64,000 nt of DNA from Polytrichum commune (Eukaryota; Streptophyta; Polytrichopsida; Polytrichales; Polytrichaceae): NCBI GenBank assembly GCA_950295325.1, contig OX485803.1, positions 61,579,554 through 61,643,553 on the forward strand. Reading direction: 5' to 3'. A program made the position numbers and the translations under genes. Below are positions 36,535-48,559 of this stretch, one piece after another. The notes beneath the pieces were generated by a model that had not been told where the DNA came from, made no database searches, and saw only the letters and a program-made list of their open reading frames with translations. Each line of letters opens with the position of its first letter. The stretch's first letter is position 1.

Positions 36535-39180
36535 ATGTGACACTAAATACCATAAATGGTATACTATGGGGGTTGTGGTAAATTTGGCATATCCCAAGTT
36601 CGTTGCAAATTTATTCTAATTTAGGTCATTAGGTTCAATTGGGTTCTATGATCTCACTATAGGGCAAGTCGTCTAAAATCAATATCATGGATGTATAATG
36701 TTTCTAAAGGCAAGCCACCTATTCCCAATCAAGACCCCATTCAAAATCTATAGGGTGCCATAATTTCGATTAGGTTGGGACTCGATTTCGATTCGGAGGA
36801 ATCCAATAATGCCATGACACATGTCCTTGTTTTAATTGTTAAAGTGAAGAGGAATGAGCGGTTAAAATGAGTGGTTATGACAAACTCCAGACATTGGTAA
36901 TATGTTCAGACCAACTATTGGCTTCAAGAATCCACAATAATTTTAATTTAAGAAATAAAATTACCAATTTTGTTATAGTCCTTTTGGTTTCTATCTTCCT
37001 ACACAATTTTTTTGCACTGCCTTATACTTCTCCGGATTTGACACATAATCTTTTCAATGGTTGGTTATGGATGCCTCTACTCTATATGTTGTGCACCTTC
37101 TCCCATACCATGTGTCATAAAGCTATATCCTATTCATCGGCAATAGGATATGATGCAGTCGTGGACGGGTTTGGAGCCCCCCCCCCCCCCCGGGTCCCAA
37201 TAATGGCTGCATGCTTGTGTCAAATATCTCAACATGGGGGCCCAAAATCCCATAGCAACGTGGATGAAAGCCCCTTGAGAGATGATGAAAGTAGGATGAA
37301 ACCCCAAGTGGGTCCACTCCCTTGTAATTTGAGTGAACGCTTGAGATAAAGGGATGTTTTCAAGGGGTATTGAAGAATTATGGATGTTCACACTATATTA
37401 GCACAATGAATATCATATGAATAAACTCTTAGTTTTAGTGCATTAAATGTTGTTAATATTTTATATAATTGCTACACTAGAAATTTCCTATCTTTCATCA
37501 CACTTAAAACTTTAGTAAGCAGGATTGAGCTACAATCCACTCTCAATATTTGCTAACACTTCAGAGGAAGGAAATTTATAACATTCATGTGGTGTTAACA
37601 CTTTAACAGTGATCGGGAGTAGCATACAAAATTTGCAACACTTATATGAATAACACTTATGTGACTTTAGAATTAATTTTTAAAAATACTTTTATGAAGA
37701 AAGGATGAAATCAAAAAATAAATGAATGTCATCATACATTTAAGAGTAATCAAAGAACAAATTTGTAGTAGTTTGATGGGATTCTTGTGCACACCAAGAT
37801 CCTATTTCCTTTTGAAGTGTTCAAATTCTATAGATGAGAGGTGTATTAACATTAGTAGGTATTTGTTTCAAAACTTATTTCATGGCCACTAATGCACTTT
37901 CAACGTCCTTGAATCCTACTTTATCTACCACCGCGTCACCAATTTGCACATTATCACTTCTTCACTGGGTTCATTGTAAATTGCATCATCTCTTTCATTA
38001 AGCATACTTATAATTTCCTCCTCAATGGGTATGTGCCATAGTGGGTCCACTTTCACCTTATGTAGATACCAATGCAACTTGTTCCAATAAGGTAGTAGGA
38101 TGTAGGGTTAAGGGTTAGGGTTTCTATCAATTTCATCCAAGTTATGAAATTTCATAGCCTCACTTTCATCCAAATCAACACTTATCAAGGTGAATTCATC
38201 GAAGAGGGGAGCACGATTCTGAACATATATAACAATTAACATTGAGTAGTGTATTTCTTGGATTTCTTTTAGGGATCAAAATTTTCCTTAACTCATATGT
38301 GATTTTAACACTTATTGGGGTGACACATATCGAGGATGGACTATAGACAAACTTCCAAGGTAGTTGGGGTGGGAATTTTGTGCATAAAAAATGTAGATGC
38401 CCCCATTAATTGAGAGTTTTCTTTGCATGTATTTGAGTTATGCCTAAAGTCTCTCAAAGAGGGATAAAAATGTAGGTTTGATATTTCTTTGAGAGACTCT
38501 TTTATTAGGAACTCATTAGTTTGTCGTGTGTTGGAGCCTATTTTGAAAGTTCGTTGAAACTTGAAACCCAACTTTGAGAAGAAAAAAAAAAGGAAAAAAA
38601 ATCTACAATAGGGTTTGACCATGGACATTGACATCCTAAACCCCATATCGATCTTTACAAGGCTACCTTGGCCTACCCATTTCTAGTGTGACAACCTAGA
38701 AAAGCCGATTTTAAATAGCCCAACATTGCTCTCTAAGAATGTATAATTTAAGCCTTAAACAAACATGGGCTACTTTATGAATAACTTACACTCTTTCACA
38801 CTCACATTTTAGATAACTTGACGAGAGTTTGAGCCTTGAGGCCAAGATACTGACAACTCTATTGTGAGATAGATTCCACTTTTGTGTGGTATCAAACATA
38901 TCATGATGGCAATGATCAGTGTAGAGAAAAAGGTCCATTTCCATGTTAAGAAGTTTGGAAACATAATGCTCATATCATGACGAATGTATCACACTTGAAT
39001 TTTCTCTATGTATAGGAATTTTGAATATGCTTTCCACTTCTCCCACCTTGAAAGACACATGTTACAAATGTGGATGGCTGGAAGTTTAGTTCACAATCCA
39101 CTTAAAATATATTGTCTATTTGAAAAAGGTAGTACCAAAGTGAGCATCAATTTTCAATTCGTTCTCGATGGGGACGGACT
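36535..39180. other. Unassigned stretch
   Basis: Contains a 160-codon plus-strand frame (36867-37349) with a hydrophobic N-terminal segment and no recognisable family. It crosses a run of 15 C (37177-37191) and I consider it probably spurious. 38104-38123 contains 'agggttaagggttagggttt', a short degenerate telomere-like stretch. Nothing else is identified. Confidence 0.4.
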
Positions 39181-39184
39181 CTTA

Positions 39185-39301
39185 GGGCCGGTTTACACTA
39201 TGGACCATGAAGTCGGACCATGGAAGATGGCCTTTGTCAATGGTCCGACTTCATAAAAAACTAGTTTTTAGAGCCTTGGGCCCCTCACTAGGTGTAAACC
39301 G
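39185..39301. mobile_element. Small C-like inverted-repeat element
   Basis: Begins TTA then GGGCCGGTTTACAC and ends near GGTGTAAACCG. Inside is a perfect 15-bp inverted repeat, ATGAAGTCGGACCAT (39207-39221) and its complement (39240-39254). The start resembles the family-C terminus, but the right end lacks the GGCCC, so the assignment is tentative. Confidence 0.4.
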
Positions 39302-39568
39302 AATGTGGACCAAGAAGAACACCATGCACCAAAAAGTGAAGGTGCTGATTTTTTTAATACTTGCCCAAAAAGGGCAATTTCGAAAAAAAATTTAAGTTTG
39401 ACCATTCTCTTGTCTTCTCTTGGGCTTCATTTGTCTTCACTTCTTTGTTAAATGTGTCGAAGATGTGGCTTGCAAACCTTCTCACATCATTTTTTACAAA
39501 AAATAAGCGAATTACTTTGTACATGTTCAATGTGATTTACATGTGACATGTACCTTGTGTTGTGACTA

Positions 39569-39675
39569 CACTAAATAGGATATTTAATGTTTGATTATAT
39601 TTAATGTTGTTACCACCCTACCTTGCTCAACACTAAAGTTCAATTCTTTGATCATTAGTGTAGGAGATTTCCCAT
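39569..39675 (+). mobile_element. MITE family D, copy 2 (truncated)
   Basis: Follows TA at 39567 with CACTAAATAGGATATTTAATG, then the family interior 'gttgttaccaccctaccttg' and 'ctcaacactaaagttcaatt'. The match stops after about 105 bp. Only the left end survives. Confidence 0.7.
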
Positions 39676-39679
39676 TGCA

Positions 39680-40980
39680 GTTCTTTTGACCACCCTGATC
39701 TACAGTCACTAGATGACTACAGATTTTCTTTTTCATTTTTCAACTTTATTTTTATAAAAATTCGGGGCATGTAACATACCGTTGCAAAGGTATTTTCAAG
39801 ACCTTTCAAACGGTATATTACAAGCCCCTAAATTCCAAATATTTCAGTTGGTAGAGAAACAAATACAAATCTGCACTCACATTTTTGAGTTTTAGATATC
39901 CCACGTTGTTTGGTGAAACACGTGGGAGCCGGTTTAAGGGGTAGGACAAGATAGTAGTGGTATGTCTCATGGGCTATGATATGATTAAAGCACATAGAGG
40001 GTAGATTCATTAAACATTGAAAATTCGTTGGAATGGCATTTCTTTGCCATGGTTCTTTGCCTTTTCCTACCATACTACCTTCTTGCCTCTCTCACCACAA
40101 AGCCCGTTGGACCATGTCAATGCATTTACTAGGCCTTAAAGATTGTATTTTGGGGACCACGACCTTCATGGTGCCTTTGACATTTTTTCATGGCGAATCT
40201 CAAGTGTTTGTAGTTCCGATTGTTCCATCTTGCTATATGCCGTGGTGGAGTGCCAAAGGTGCACTATTTTGGGAACTGGAGGTCGTTCTATTTTGGGACA
40301 CAATACACAAGGAAACTTTGAGAGGAGTGCTTAAAAAAAAACGATCAATGTTCAAGGTTAGGGGTGTCTATTAAGAAGAGGTGTATTTGTATGGCAAAGT
40401 CGAGTGTACATCCACAAACCGTTCAAAGCAAGGAGGTGTTCAACCTAACATGTTTCAGTGTAACGTCAGGAGGCATGCATGAACGATTGCCAATCCAATC
40501 CAATCACGCAACAACTGTTTGAATCACGACATGGCTGGCATTCCGAAATTACTCTGAACTGCGGAAGAATTTTGAATTGAGGAGCACAAGATGCAGGGAG
40601 GTGGAAGCATGATCAACTTAAATCGAGGGTGAGGGAGGGGAGGGGAGTTTACCTCCGACAACTGCATTTGCGATTGTTGCACCTAACAACAACGCTCATG
40701 GCACTCGCGTTGCTGCTCCAACCTTCACCCTTCCTTTCCCAATCCTCACCATAACGGCCCACACTGTCACCCGCTTGAACCGCCATACCAAGCTTTGCCA
40801 CACCGTGCATATATAGGAAAGCAGGCAAATTCAACGGCAAAGCTAGCCACATAATGGACCGGACCGCCTCCCTATTGCCAACACTGAATGGCTGACCAGC
40901 CTTGCATCCAACTACCCAAGCTTTCACACACACAAGTGTAGCACAATGAGCCTTCCGCCTCCCTTGGAAGCTTGCCCGAC
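39680..40980. other. Unassigned stretch
   Basis: A 113-codon plus frame at 40033-40374 and a 94-codon minus frame at 40649-40933 show no recognisable motifs. The 40640-40980 part is somewhat richer in GC than its neighbours. I see no gene. Confidence 0.4.
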
Positions 40981-40982
40981 TA

Positions 40983-41284
40983 ACTAGGATATATATTTAG
41001 TGTTTGATACACTAAATACGTACGCATACTCTAAATATTAATGACCTTATGAAAGCAAGTAACATTAAATGTAAACTCAAACACTAAATATTAACTATGG
41101 TAATATGTGGAAGTTACATGTTTGAATTTAGTGTTGGTAAGGATATGAAAAAAAGGATATAAGAAGGGAGGTGGCAGTAGGGAAGGTAGTAGCACATTTA
41201 TGTGTGACATCAAGAAATTGAAATTTAGTGTTGAGCAGGGTAAGGTGGTAACAACACCAAGCATAATCAAACACCTATTTAGTG
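40983..41284 (-). mobile_element. MITE family D, copy 3
   Basis: About 300 bp in reverse orientation, ending CCTATTTAGTG followed by TA (41285-41286). The interior shows the complement of the family landmarks ('aagcaagtaacattaaatg', 'gtgttgagcagggtaagg'). The outermost left CACTAAATA is lost. Confidence 0.72.
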
Positions 41285-41289
41285 TAGTT

Positions 41290-41585
41290 CCCATTGCGAG
41301 GAGCAAGGCCCACAAACTCAAGCCTAATGAGGCACTTGGATATAGGGAGTGCATCCCCAAGGCTCCCGAAACTCATTCCTTAGATCTTGCCGAGGAGTCT
41401 TCACGGAGAGGGAATTCAACATTTGAAGCCCGATGCCCAAGCACCTCGATTCTTGTTATATGGACACTCTCTCAAAGCTCCGTTTCTGGAACGGGCTTGT
41501 GCGGCCTCTGGTGGCCAATTCTTGGGGGGTTTCCATGACGGTTCCAACTTGGAACCGCCATGTGCAGGCAGACCCTGATTCGTTT
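41290..41585. other. Unassigned spacer
   Basis: Overlapping short frames in three phases with no motif. Nothing recognised. Confidence 0.35.
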
Positions 41586-41589
41586 AGTT

Positions 41590-42120
41590 ATCTTAATCGA
41601 AACCTATATTTGAGTGGTATGTGGTTAGGCCCCGGGTCGTATCACATCTGTGTTCAGTTGGTCCCCCCCCCTCCCATGCCTCCTTCACTGCCCAGTCGTC
41701 ATGCTTGCACCGGCGTGGGAAACTCCTTCTCGTTGGGAACCAATGTGACAATGTCTGGTCAAAATTACAAATGTTCAAATTGACATCACTTTCATTATTC
41801 CCAAGTTAATTGATGGAGTTCGTTCACATGCCAATGGAGCTTAATGGCTTAAGTGGCCGGGTATTGTCACATTGGTTCCCAACGGGGAAGAGTTCCCACA
41901 CAGGTGTGGGCAGGAAGACCGGGTAATGAAGGAGGCATAGGAGGGGCAGGGCCCAACCAAACATAGATGTGATTTAGCCCGTTAGGTGTGGGTCCAAGAA
42001 TGTGTATCAACAAAAAGTGGACTAAGTGCTTCGAATATGTTAACCATTCTAGGCTCACTAGTCAACATAATGGGGGGACCTACATGGTTACTCAATGAGC
42101 AAGAGAATCTTCACTTCCAT
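41590..42120. repeat. Dispersed repeat family F, copy, apparently split by a foldback
   Basis: The left part 'cctatatttgagtggtatgtgg' (written here with its hallmark) and the right part 'cgaatatgttaaccattcta', then 'gtcaacataat', are adjacent in the F copy at 50880-51030. Here they are separated by the inverted-repeat block 41636-41980. Confidence 0.5.
41636..41980. mobile_element. Foldback element with ~118-bp inverted arms
   Basis: The left arm (about 41636-41753) and right arm (about 41862-41980) are inverted copies at roughly 80% identity by eye. The inner edges read GTTGGGAACCAATGTGACAA at the left and its complement TTGTCACATTGGTTCCCAAC at the right. The outer edges share ATCACATCT..TGTT. 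The loop is about 108 nt. It sits within a family-F copy. No target duplication is clear, so the exact ends are uncertain. Confidence 0.65.
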
Positions 42121-42369
42121 AATGAAGAAGATATTTAATATATGAGCTCCAAAAGTTGTGAGGAATGATGCGACTCCGGCCTCCGTAACATTAAGGATCG
42201 ACTACGACCAATCCCACACCCACAAAAGAGTAGGAGACAATGAGCACAATGGGAGAGTGAGTGGGGGATCGGATAGTGAGCGTCATGTAGGACGGGATAT
42301 ATAGTTTATAAGCTGCTACCAAGATGGATTGCTGCTCCTGATTGAGTTCCGACACATGCGGGGTTAGTA

Positions 42370-42497
42370 CACTAATTAGGGTATTTAATGTTTGAATATT
42401 TCTAATGTTGTTACCACCCTACCTTGCTCAACACTAATTTTCAATTCTTTGTGTTAGAAGATTTGCTAGAAGATATGTTGGAATTCTCCTTTTATCA

Positions 42498-42547
<50 letters not shown>

Positions 42548-42714
42548 TCATATCTTTATTAACACTAAATTCAAACATGTAATTTCCACATATTATCATA
42601 GTTCATATTTAGTGTTTGAGTTTTCATTTGATGTTACTTACTTTCATAGGGTTATTGATATTTAGTGTATGCATTCGTATTTAGTGTATCAAACACTAAA
42701 TATCCTATTTAGTG
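42370..42714 (+). mobile_element. MITE family D, copy 4, with expanded TTA microsatellite
   Basis: A 345-bp element flanked by TA (42368-42369 and 42715-42716). Ends are CACTAATTAGGGTATTTAATG and CACTAAATATCCTATTTAGTG. The interior matches copies 1 and 5. Between 'tttatcattg' and 'catatctttatt', a perfect (TTA)n run of about 47 bp (42501-42547) replaces the short A/T-rich segment of the other copies. The microsatellite therefore arose inside the transposon. Confidence 0.85.
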
Positions 42715-42719
42715 TAGTG

Positions 42720-45560
42720 AAAGGTGTGGGGTCATGCCATTGGAACATCTAATATGCAGTGTGTCTTTCTTCACAAGAGTAATTCAGCTTTAGGCCGAAG
42801 CTATAGGGCCTACGAATGAATACAAGCTTGGTTATTTGGGCATAAACGCTTGTTGACTCCCAACCCAACCCAACTAAGGGCGAGGTTCCATATACCGGTC
42901 CCAATCCATTTTTTTGAAAAATAAATGGGTGGGCGGGTGGGAAAGTATGGTGTCATGTGCCCATCCAGTGTTTATGATTGAAACCATGATATGAGTTTCA
43001 TTTTGAAGGGCTCTCAAATTTCAGCTCTTCAGTTGAAGGGTTAATTCAAATTCAAGACATCAATCCAAGAATACAAAAACGAAATACAAAACTCATATTA
43101 AAGTTGTGCATGAATTATATGGTTACATGTTTCCCATACAATGTGAAAAATTAAGAATCAATTATCTAACTCTACTTCTTGTAGTGACAATGCCCTTCGC
43201 TTGTTGGTTCTTGTGATGGGCATATTGTATTTAGGACTTCAAGTGACGTCTTCATTTTCAATTTGGGGTTGTGTTTTGAAGGGCCAAATTGCGTTTGGAG
43301 GGCATTGAAGACTTCAATCTTGAACATTGTGCCCATCCCCCTCACTCAAGGACCGGTACCCCACATGGATGGGTTTCCCACATTGTGTGTTGTGCAAGGA
43401 CGGGCGCCAAAGGACATGCCATCCTAACAATCAAGAGAAGGACATGTGCCGGCTAGAGAGCTTTGGTGACTGGATTGGTTGGTCACCTTGGGTGCTAAAG
43501 GCCATATTGTTCGTCAAGTCCTTTCTTTTGAGGGGTACTCTTCTATAGGGCTCTTTGCGGTATAGTGAAACTCTTTTGTGAAGGGCAAAGTACACATCAA
43601 TCACCTACATGAGATTTTGCAAGTGTAATGTAATATTAATGTTGATTATTACTCTCTTGAGTTTATTACAATGCATGAGCAATCATTTAGTTACTATTCA
43701 AATGAAAAGGAAAGAAATGAAATGAGGGAAAAAAAAGATAGAAGATGATTGTATGTGATATCCTCGGAGTTCTCACCGTGAACTAAAGTGAACTCGTGGG
43801 ATCGTGTATCTCATGATAGTTTCAAGAATTTGAATCTTAATAACATAAAATACATATATAAAATGCAGTGTGATGGTAAGTGTCAGGTTTAATTTAAAAA
43901 AATCCAAAGACTATTCAAATGTATCAAAAATCACTTACAAACAATGCACACCTCCCCTTCCTTGGTTTGCCCTCCCCTTGGCAGGAGTTATGAATATTCA
44001 TCCCTCAAAGACATGTGAAATTCGTGTAAAAGTAGGCCACAATACTGGGTCCTTACATCTTGTGCTGCATTATTTTGATGACTATGCAATATAATCACTG
44101 AAAATACGACTTTGACAAGGATTTAAGGTGATTTTTCTTTCCTTTTAGAACATGGATTATCAAGTGTAGTTTCTTGGCAGTCAACTCTTTAGTGTACCTA
44201 TAATAACTGAGAACACAAAGTCGCATGACATCATATTGCTCAGTAAATAAGTTGTGTGCACTTCCCATATATTATGGCCCATATTCAGTGTGATAATGTA
44301 GAATCACAATGCAAGGTTCGAGAAGCACAGATCGCCCCATAGTACAAAATTCTTCCTGCTGAGCAATGTTATGAAAAGGAAACTTTGACATTGAATAATA
44401 AAACAAGTTCTAAGGTAGAAATACCATAACCCATGAAAATAAGGTGATTCGCATTGAAGATATGGTATGACAATCATGAGATACTTTTCCAAGATAGACG
44501 AGAAGGATTCGTGAAGAATGCATGTTGTTTCATATTTTTTGCCCTATATAAAAAATGCTACAATTTTTCAAAGTGGGAAGTTGTCCAAACCCCTACTCGT
44601 TCACTAGATTCTCCCTACACCGAACACGGTAATCTGCATTTCCGTACAGAACATCGCTTGAATCTATTACCTCATGAGTACATTAACACTTGACTCCCAT
44701 TGGCTACACTAAGTGTACATGCATTGAAGTTGCCGCCGAACCATGATCGGTTTTAGAAATGGCACTTCATCATTATGACGGCGGTCTAGTGCACGGCTAG
44801 AGGGTGGTTAATGGGTTATGGTATTTCTACCTTACATGTTGATGGTTGAATGCAACTTGGTGAAGTTTGTGTGATCGATTTCAGGTTTACAAGCTACATA
44901 ATCCCTTCATTGTGTTTTCACCTTCCCAACATATTTGATGTTTGCCCATCGGTTCTAAAATCATGGTGGCAACATTTGCTCAATAATAGTGTATCTCACT
45001 CCTTCTCAACGGATGAGTATAATTACCTAAACACCATGAAGCTATACTTTGATTATCCCATTTAGTGAGGGTGGGCTAATTGTGTGTGTGGGAAATTATT
45101 GGAGGTGATACTAAATTTATGCACGCCATAAAACTAGTGCCATCAGAAGATCTAGGGTTTTGGGAGTCTAACGTGTCAAAGTACCAGAAATTTTCAATGC
45201 AAGCTCTCTTGAGTTTCTTAGTTTTAGGAGATGCCTCAAGTTCCAAGTGAAGAAGAAGAAGAAGAAGAAGTGTCCTCTTTAAGCTCACCAAAACAAATCA
45301 AGTACTCTACAAACACCTTAGAGCACACATTGTTTTTTCTTAACTGTATGGTAGATGAGCATGTAATCATGAATTATGTATCACTTAGTAAAATATCCAG
45401 GCCTTGCTAATATTTTGAGATTTGGCAAAATAGTGCATGTTTCGGGATTTAGTACCATGTGCACTAAATGGGATAATAAATGTAGTGAACTTCTTGATGT
45501 CTAGGTAAACTCATCCATTGTGGACGGAGGTGTTGTCATAAGAACAAGAATACTAATTCA
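42720..45560. other. Unassigned stretch
   Basis: No recognisable gene. Short frames at 43327-43548, 43870-44094, 44454-44693 and 44850-45065 lack motifs. A (GAA)n run lies at 45249-45270. Confidence 0.4.
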
Positions 45561-45562
45561 TT

Positions 45563-46790
45563 TTGATTAGGCCCTTTTATAATAATTTGAAGTCCCAAAA
45601 GCCATCCTCACAGTCAAATCATCTAAAAGAAAAAAGAAAAGAAAAGAAAATAATTCTAGGCTATAAAATCATTCAAACATTGCCACTTTTCCAAAAGATG
45701 AGTTGCATTTATTTCCATGAATACAAATACCTTGGGATTGATTTTTATTCACATGGATACTTTGAGCTATTTAGTGAAAGGCAAAGAACCGCAAGTTTGA
45801 AAGTCTTGATGAGCGCTTTGAGGAAAGAAGCAGTAGTTGGAGTCACATGTGAAACTCAATCCCATCTATTCAAGGCTTTGGTGCTTCCAACTTTTACATA
45901 TGACACCAAAATTTGAGGAGGTGACTTGAAAAACTCTCATTGGAAGGTTTCCAAGAAGATGCATATGATGTTTCATGTCAAAGTATGTTCTTCAACAACC
46001 TATCATATTCTGTTGGCCAAACTTGGAGAACTTTCCATACAACTACATGCTCTCAAGCTTACTATAGGCTTTCTACAACAACTCGCCCACCTATCCACCT
46101 CTTGGTTAGTCTATATAGCATACTAACATTCCAAACACTTGGCCAAACATGGATTAAACACTTGGCATAAATTGACAATCATGTGGAAGACATCACGAGG
46201 TCTATCTCACTGGAACACCCATGACAACCCAACCTTATCTAAAATAACATACGATGATATCAAGGAGGCCTTTCTTGCCATAGAGTGGAACTCTTTCCAT
46301 CTCTTAGGGAAGAAACTAGATGATCTCCACCTCAAGGATTTTCTCAAATATGATTGCGAATTATACTTGAAGCAACCATTAACACCACCACACCGCAAGA
46401 TCATTGTTGCTTACCGCACCTCAAACCATAGATTAGACATTGAACTTTCACGATGGTCAACTCTCCCTATCTCTGGAGATACTATAGTATGCCACTTTTG
46501 CTCCTATAATGTTGTTGAAAATGAGGCACATTAGAATTGTTGGAATGTCCCCTATATAATAAGCCCATCAAAGATAAGCTTTCGTAAATATTTGAGGATG
46601 TAGTCTTAGGGAGCTTCGAGTCTTTCTTTCAATTGGACCACCAAGTTGACATCAACCTCTATCTTACGGAGGCTACCGCACTCTACCACTCTAAAGAATC
46701 AGCTAGTTTGAAACCATCACGATGTACTTTTAACCCCATCAGCCTTTTCTGCTTCCTAGACTTTAAAATCAATTCCATTTCATTTCATTT
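45563..46790 (+). pseudogene. LINE ORF2 C-terminal fragment (non-LTR retrotransposon)
   Basis: A single frame runs from 45563 to 46534 with only two internal stops (TGA at 45914, TAA at 46124). One frameshift follows, and the frame then continues to about 46780. Motifs in LINE order are 'YKYLGIDFYSHGYFE' (from about 45720; the end of the reverse transcriptase/thumb), then 'HLFKALVLPTFTYDTKI' just before the TGA. In relatives this block continues with Trp-Gly. Next comes 'LHALKLTIGF', then a Cys/His knuckle 'CHFCSYNVVENEAH' (from about 46490), and after the frameshift 'CPLYNKPIKDKLS'. Only the 3' third of the element is present, as is usual for 5'-truncated LINE insertions. It is a different family from the minus-strand LINE at 15-18 kb. 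Confidence 0.75.
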
Positions 46791-46949
46791 CACTCGTCAA
46801 AAACGTTGACCGATGGCACAATATGTTTTAACACATTTTTGTGATATGAAAAGGGATTGTTCAATGTGTAGTTCTCGATCCAGTTTTTAAAAGTCAAAAT
46901 TCATAGGTAGGTGCATATGCCATTGATCCACAAAAGATGTCAGCAAAAA

Positions 46950-47330
46950 TGATTTTATTTTGCATCCTCAACCCTTTTGAAATCTATCATCCGGTTAGAA
47001 TGTCCTTGTGTATTGGGGTTAACCATTTAAACTTCAATATTGCACATACTTGGGAGAGCCTTTATGATTATTTATGGAGAAACATGATCACACTTTGCAC
47101 TTTTGGATTTTTATAACTTTTGCACCTCTACTCCATTTTTAGAACTTGAAATGACAATATGCGTGATGTGCTATTGTTAACCGGATGAGACAATTCTCGA
47201 GCCGATCCATTGTTAGAAAATGCCTATAGAGTTGGCTTACAATAGGCCACACACCTGAAGGTATGCAGGCCTTAATCAAACATTAGTCTTATGCATAAGC
47301 CTATATTTGAGTGGTACGTAGGAGTGTGTA
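46950..47330 (-). repeat. Dispersed repeat family F, copy
   Basis: Contains 'gaacttgaaatgacaatatg', 'ccggatgagacaattctc', 'aataggccacacacctg' and 'ctatatttgagtggtac'. All are shared with other F copies (50755-51090, 59220-59440). It runs inverted to the copy at 62690. Confidence 0.5.
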
Positions 47331-47762
47331 TGTTTGACAAATTTCACTTGACGTTCAACTTCAAATCCAAAGTGTCACATGACATTTTCAAAAGAAAAAA
47401 TAATATCAATTGACGTCTACATTTTCTTCTAAATTGTCACCTCAATGTCATATGCCACGTAGTACTTGTCATTTCAATTTCTAAAGTGTCAATTGACGTG
47501 TGGTTTTTTTTGTCACAAGTCACACTACATGTCAAAATCTAAATTGTGTGTGTCAATTAACGTGCATTTTATTTTTGTGCAAGTTTTTGCGTGTCAAATG
47601 TCAGACACTTGCAAAAACTTTGTCTAAAATACACACTGGTACATAACAAGGCTTGTTGTTAAAAACAACATCAATGCAATGCATGTTAAGGTCAACATGT
47701 CTTAAATGGACTATTTTTTCTCTGCGCCCACTTTTTGTAGGATATGAAACATGAAATTAGTG

Positions 47763-48553
47763 CGTGAATATGATATTTAGTGTCAAATGGTATTTTATGT
47801 CACTATGGTAACTTTTTTTGGATGACACTTCTTATGAATAAGTGAACAAATATTGTCATGGATGATGGATGAGTTCATCCATTGGCCAAAACCCTACCTT
47901 CTCTTGTCAGCAACTTGTGATGAAATATGGTCATGGATGATTGAATTTTGGATGAAAAGTCACTTGTGAAGTAATAGTAATTGCAACATTAAATCTATAA
48001 TCCCCCCCAAAATTTACAAGGACTGACAATTAATGTTGGTCCTCGGGGAGTGCACTTAAAGTTAAGACTAGGAATCACGTGAGTGCGTACTTTTGACCCC
48101 CCTATGTATGTACTAAAAAATCATCTAAAAATTGTAAAAAAAAAATTAAGTTGTTAAAAACAATCTAAATTTCTTTTTGTATAAATTTCAAAAATAATCA
48201 ATTGTAAATATTTTAAATGTATTTTTGAAGCAAAAAACAACGCATTTTAGTTCAAACTTCTATCATTTTTAAAAATAAATTTTAATAAATTTTCGTCCTG
48301 AAATTTATACCAAGTGATAGATATATACGTAATGATTTGGCACTTAAAAATTATTAATTTAAAAACTATTTTAAGGCCAAGTATTGTAGGGGGTATGCCA
48401 TTAAAACGCACTCACGTGTATTCCTAATCTTAACTTTAAGTGCACTCCCCGAGTGTTGGTCTAACATTTAGTGTTGGTGACACTACATTGTGGTTTACAA
48501 TTAGTACTGAGCAAGAAAATTAGAATCAGTAACACTAAATACCATATTTAGTG
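47763..48553 (-). mobile_element. MITE family A, copy 5, split by a 412-bp insertion
   Basis: The left end is CGTGAATATGATATTTAGTG (mutated) and the right end CACTAAATACCATATTTAGTG. The interior closely follows copy 4, including 'gtcactatggtaactttttt', 'gttcatccattggccaaaac' and 'ccctaccttctcttgtcagc'. The close match past the family core shows that copies 4 and 5 belong to one subfamily. It provides the uninterrupted reference for the pogo insertion site in copy 4. It is itself interrupted at 48042-48453. Confidence 0.8.
48042..48453. mobile_element. MITE with ~47-bp terminal inverted repeats and 8-bp target duplication
   Basis: A 412-bp element beginning CTCGGGGAGTGCACTTAAAG and ending in the exact complement. 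The inverted match continues for about 47 bp to ACGTGAGTGCGT, with one mismatch and one single-base gap. It is flanked by a perfect 8-bp direct repeat TGTTGGTC (48034-48041 and 48454-48461). The host sequence is intact A-family DNA on both sides. The interior is AT-rich with no ORF. Eight-base duplications are usual for hAT and found in some Mutator-like elements. The CTCGGG terminus is not a standard hAT end, so I leave the superfamily open. Confidence 0.9.
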
Positions 48554-48559
48554 AAGTCG

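Noticed and set aside
36867-37349. 160-codon plus-strand ORF with a hydrophobic segment
   Set aside because: No recognisable family. It passes through a run of 15 C giving a proline stretch, and overlapping minus-strand frames are equally open.
38104-38123. Telomere-like 'agggttaagggttagggttt'
   Set aside because: Only about three degenerate units, too short to call an interstitial telomere.
39185-39301. Full membership of family C for the small inverted-repeat element
   Set aside because: Only the left terminus resembles C. The right end lacks GGCCC and there is no interior match, so it is listed as C-like only.
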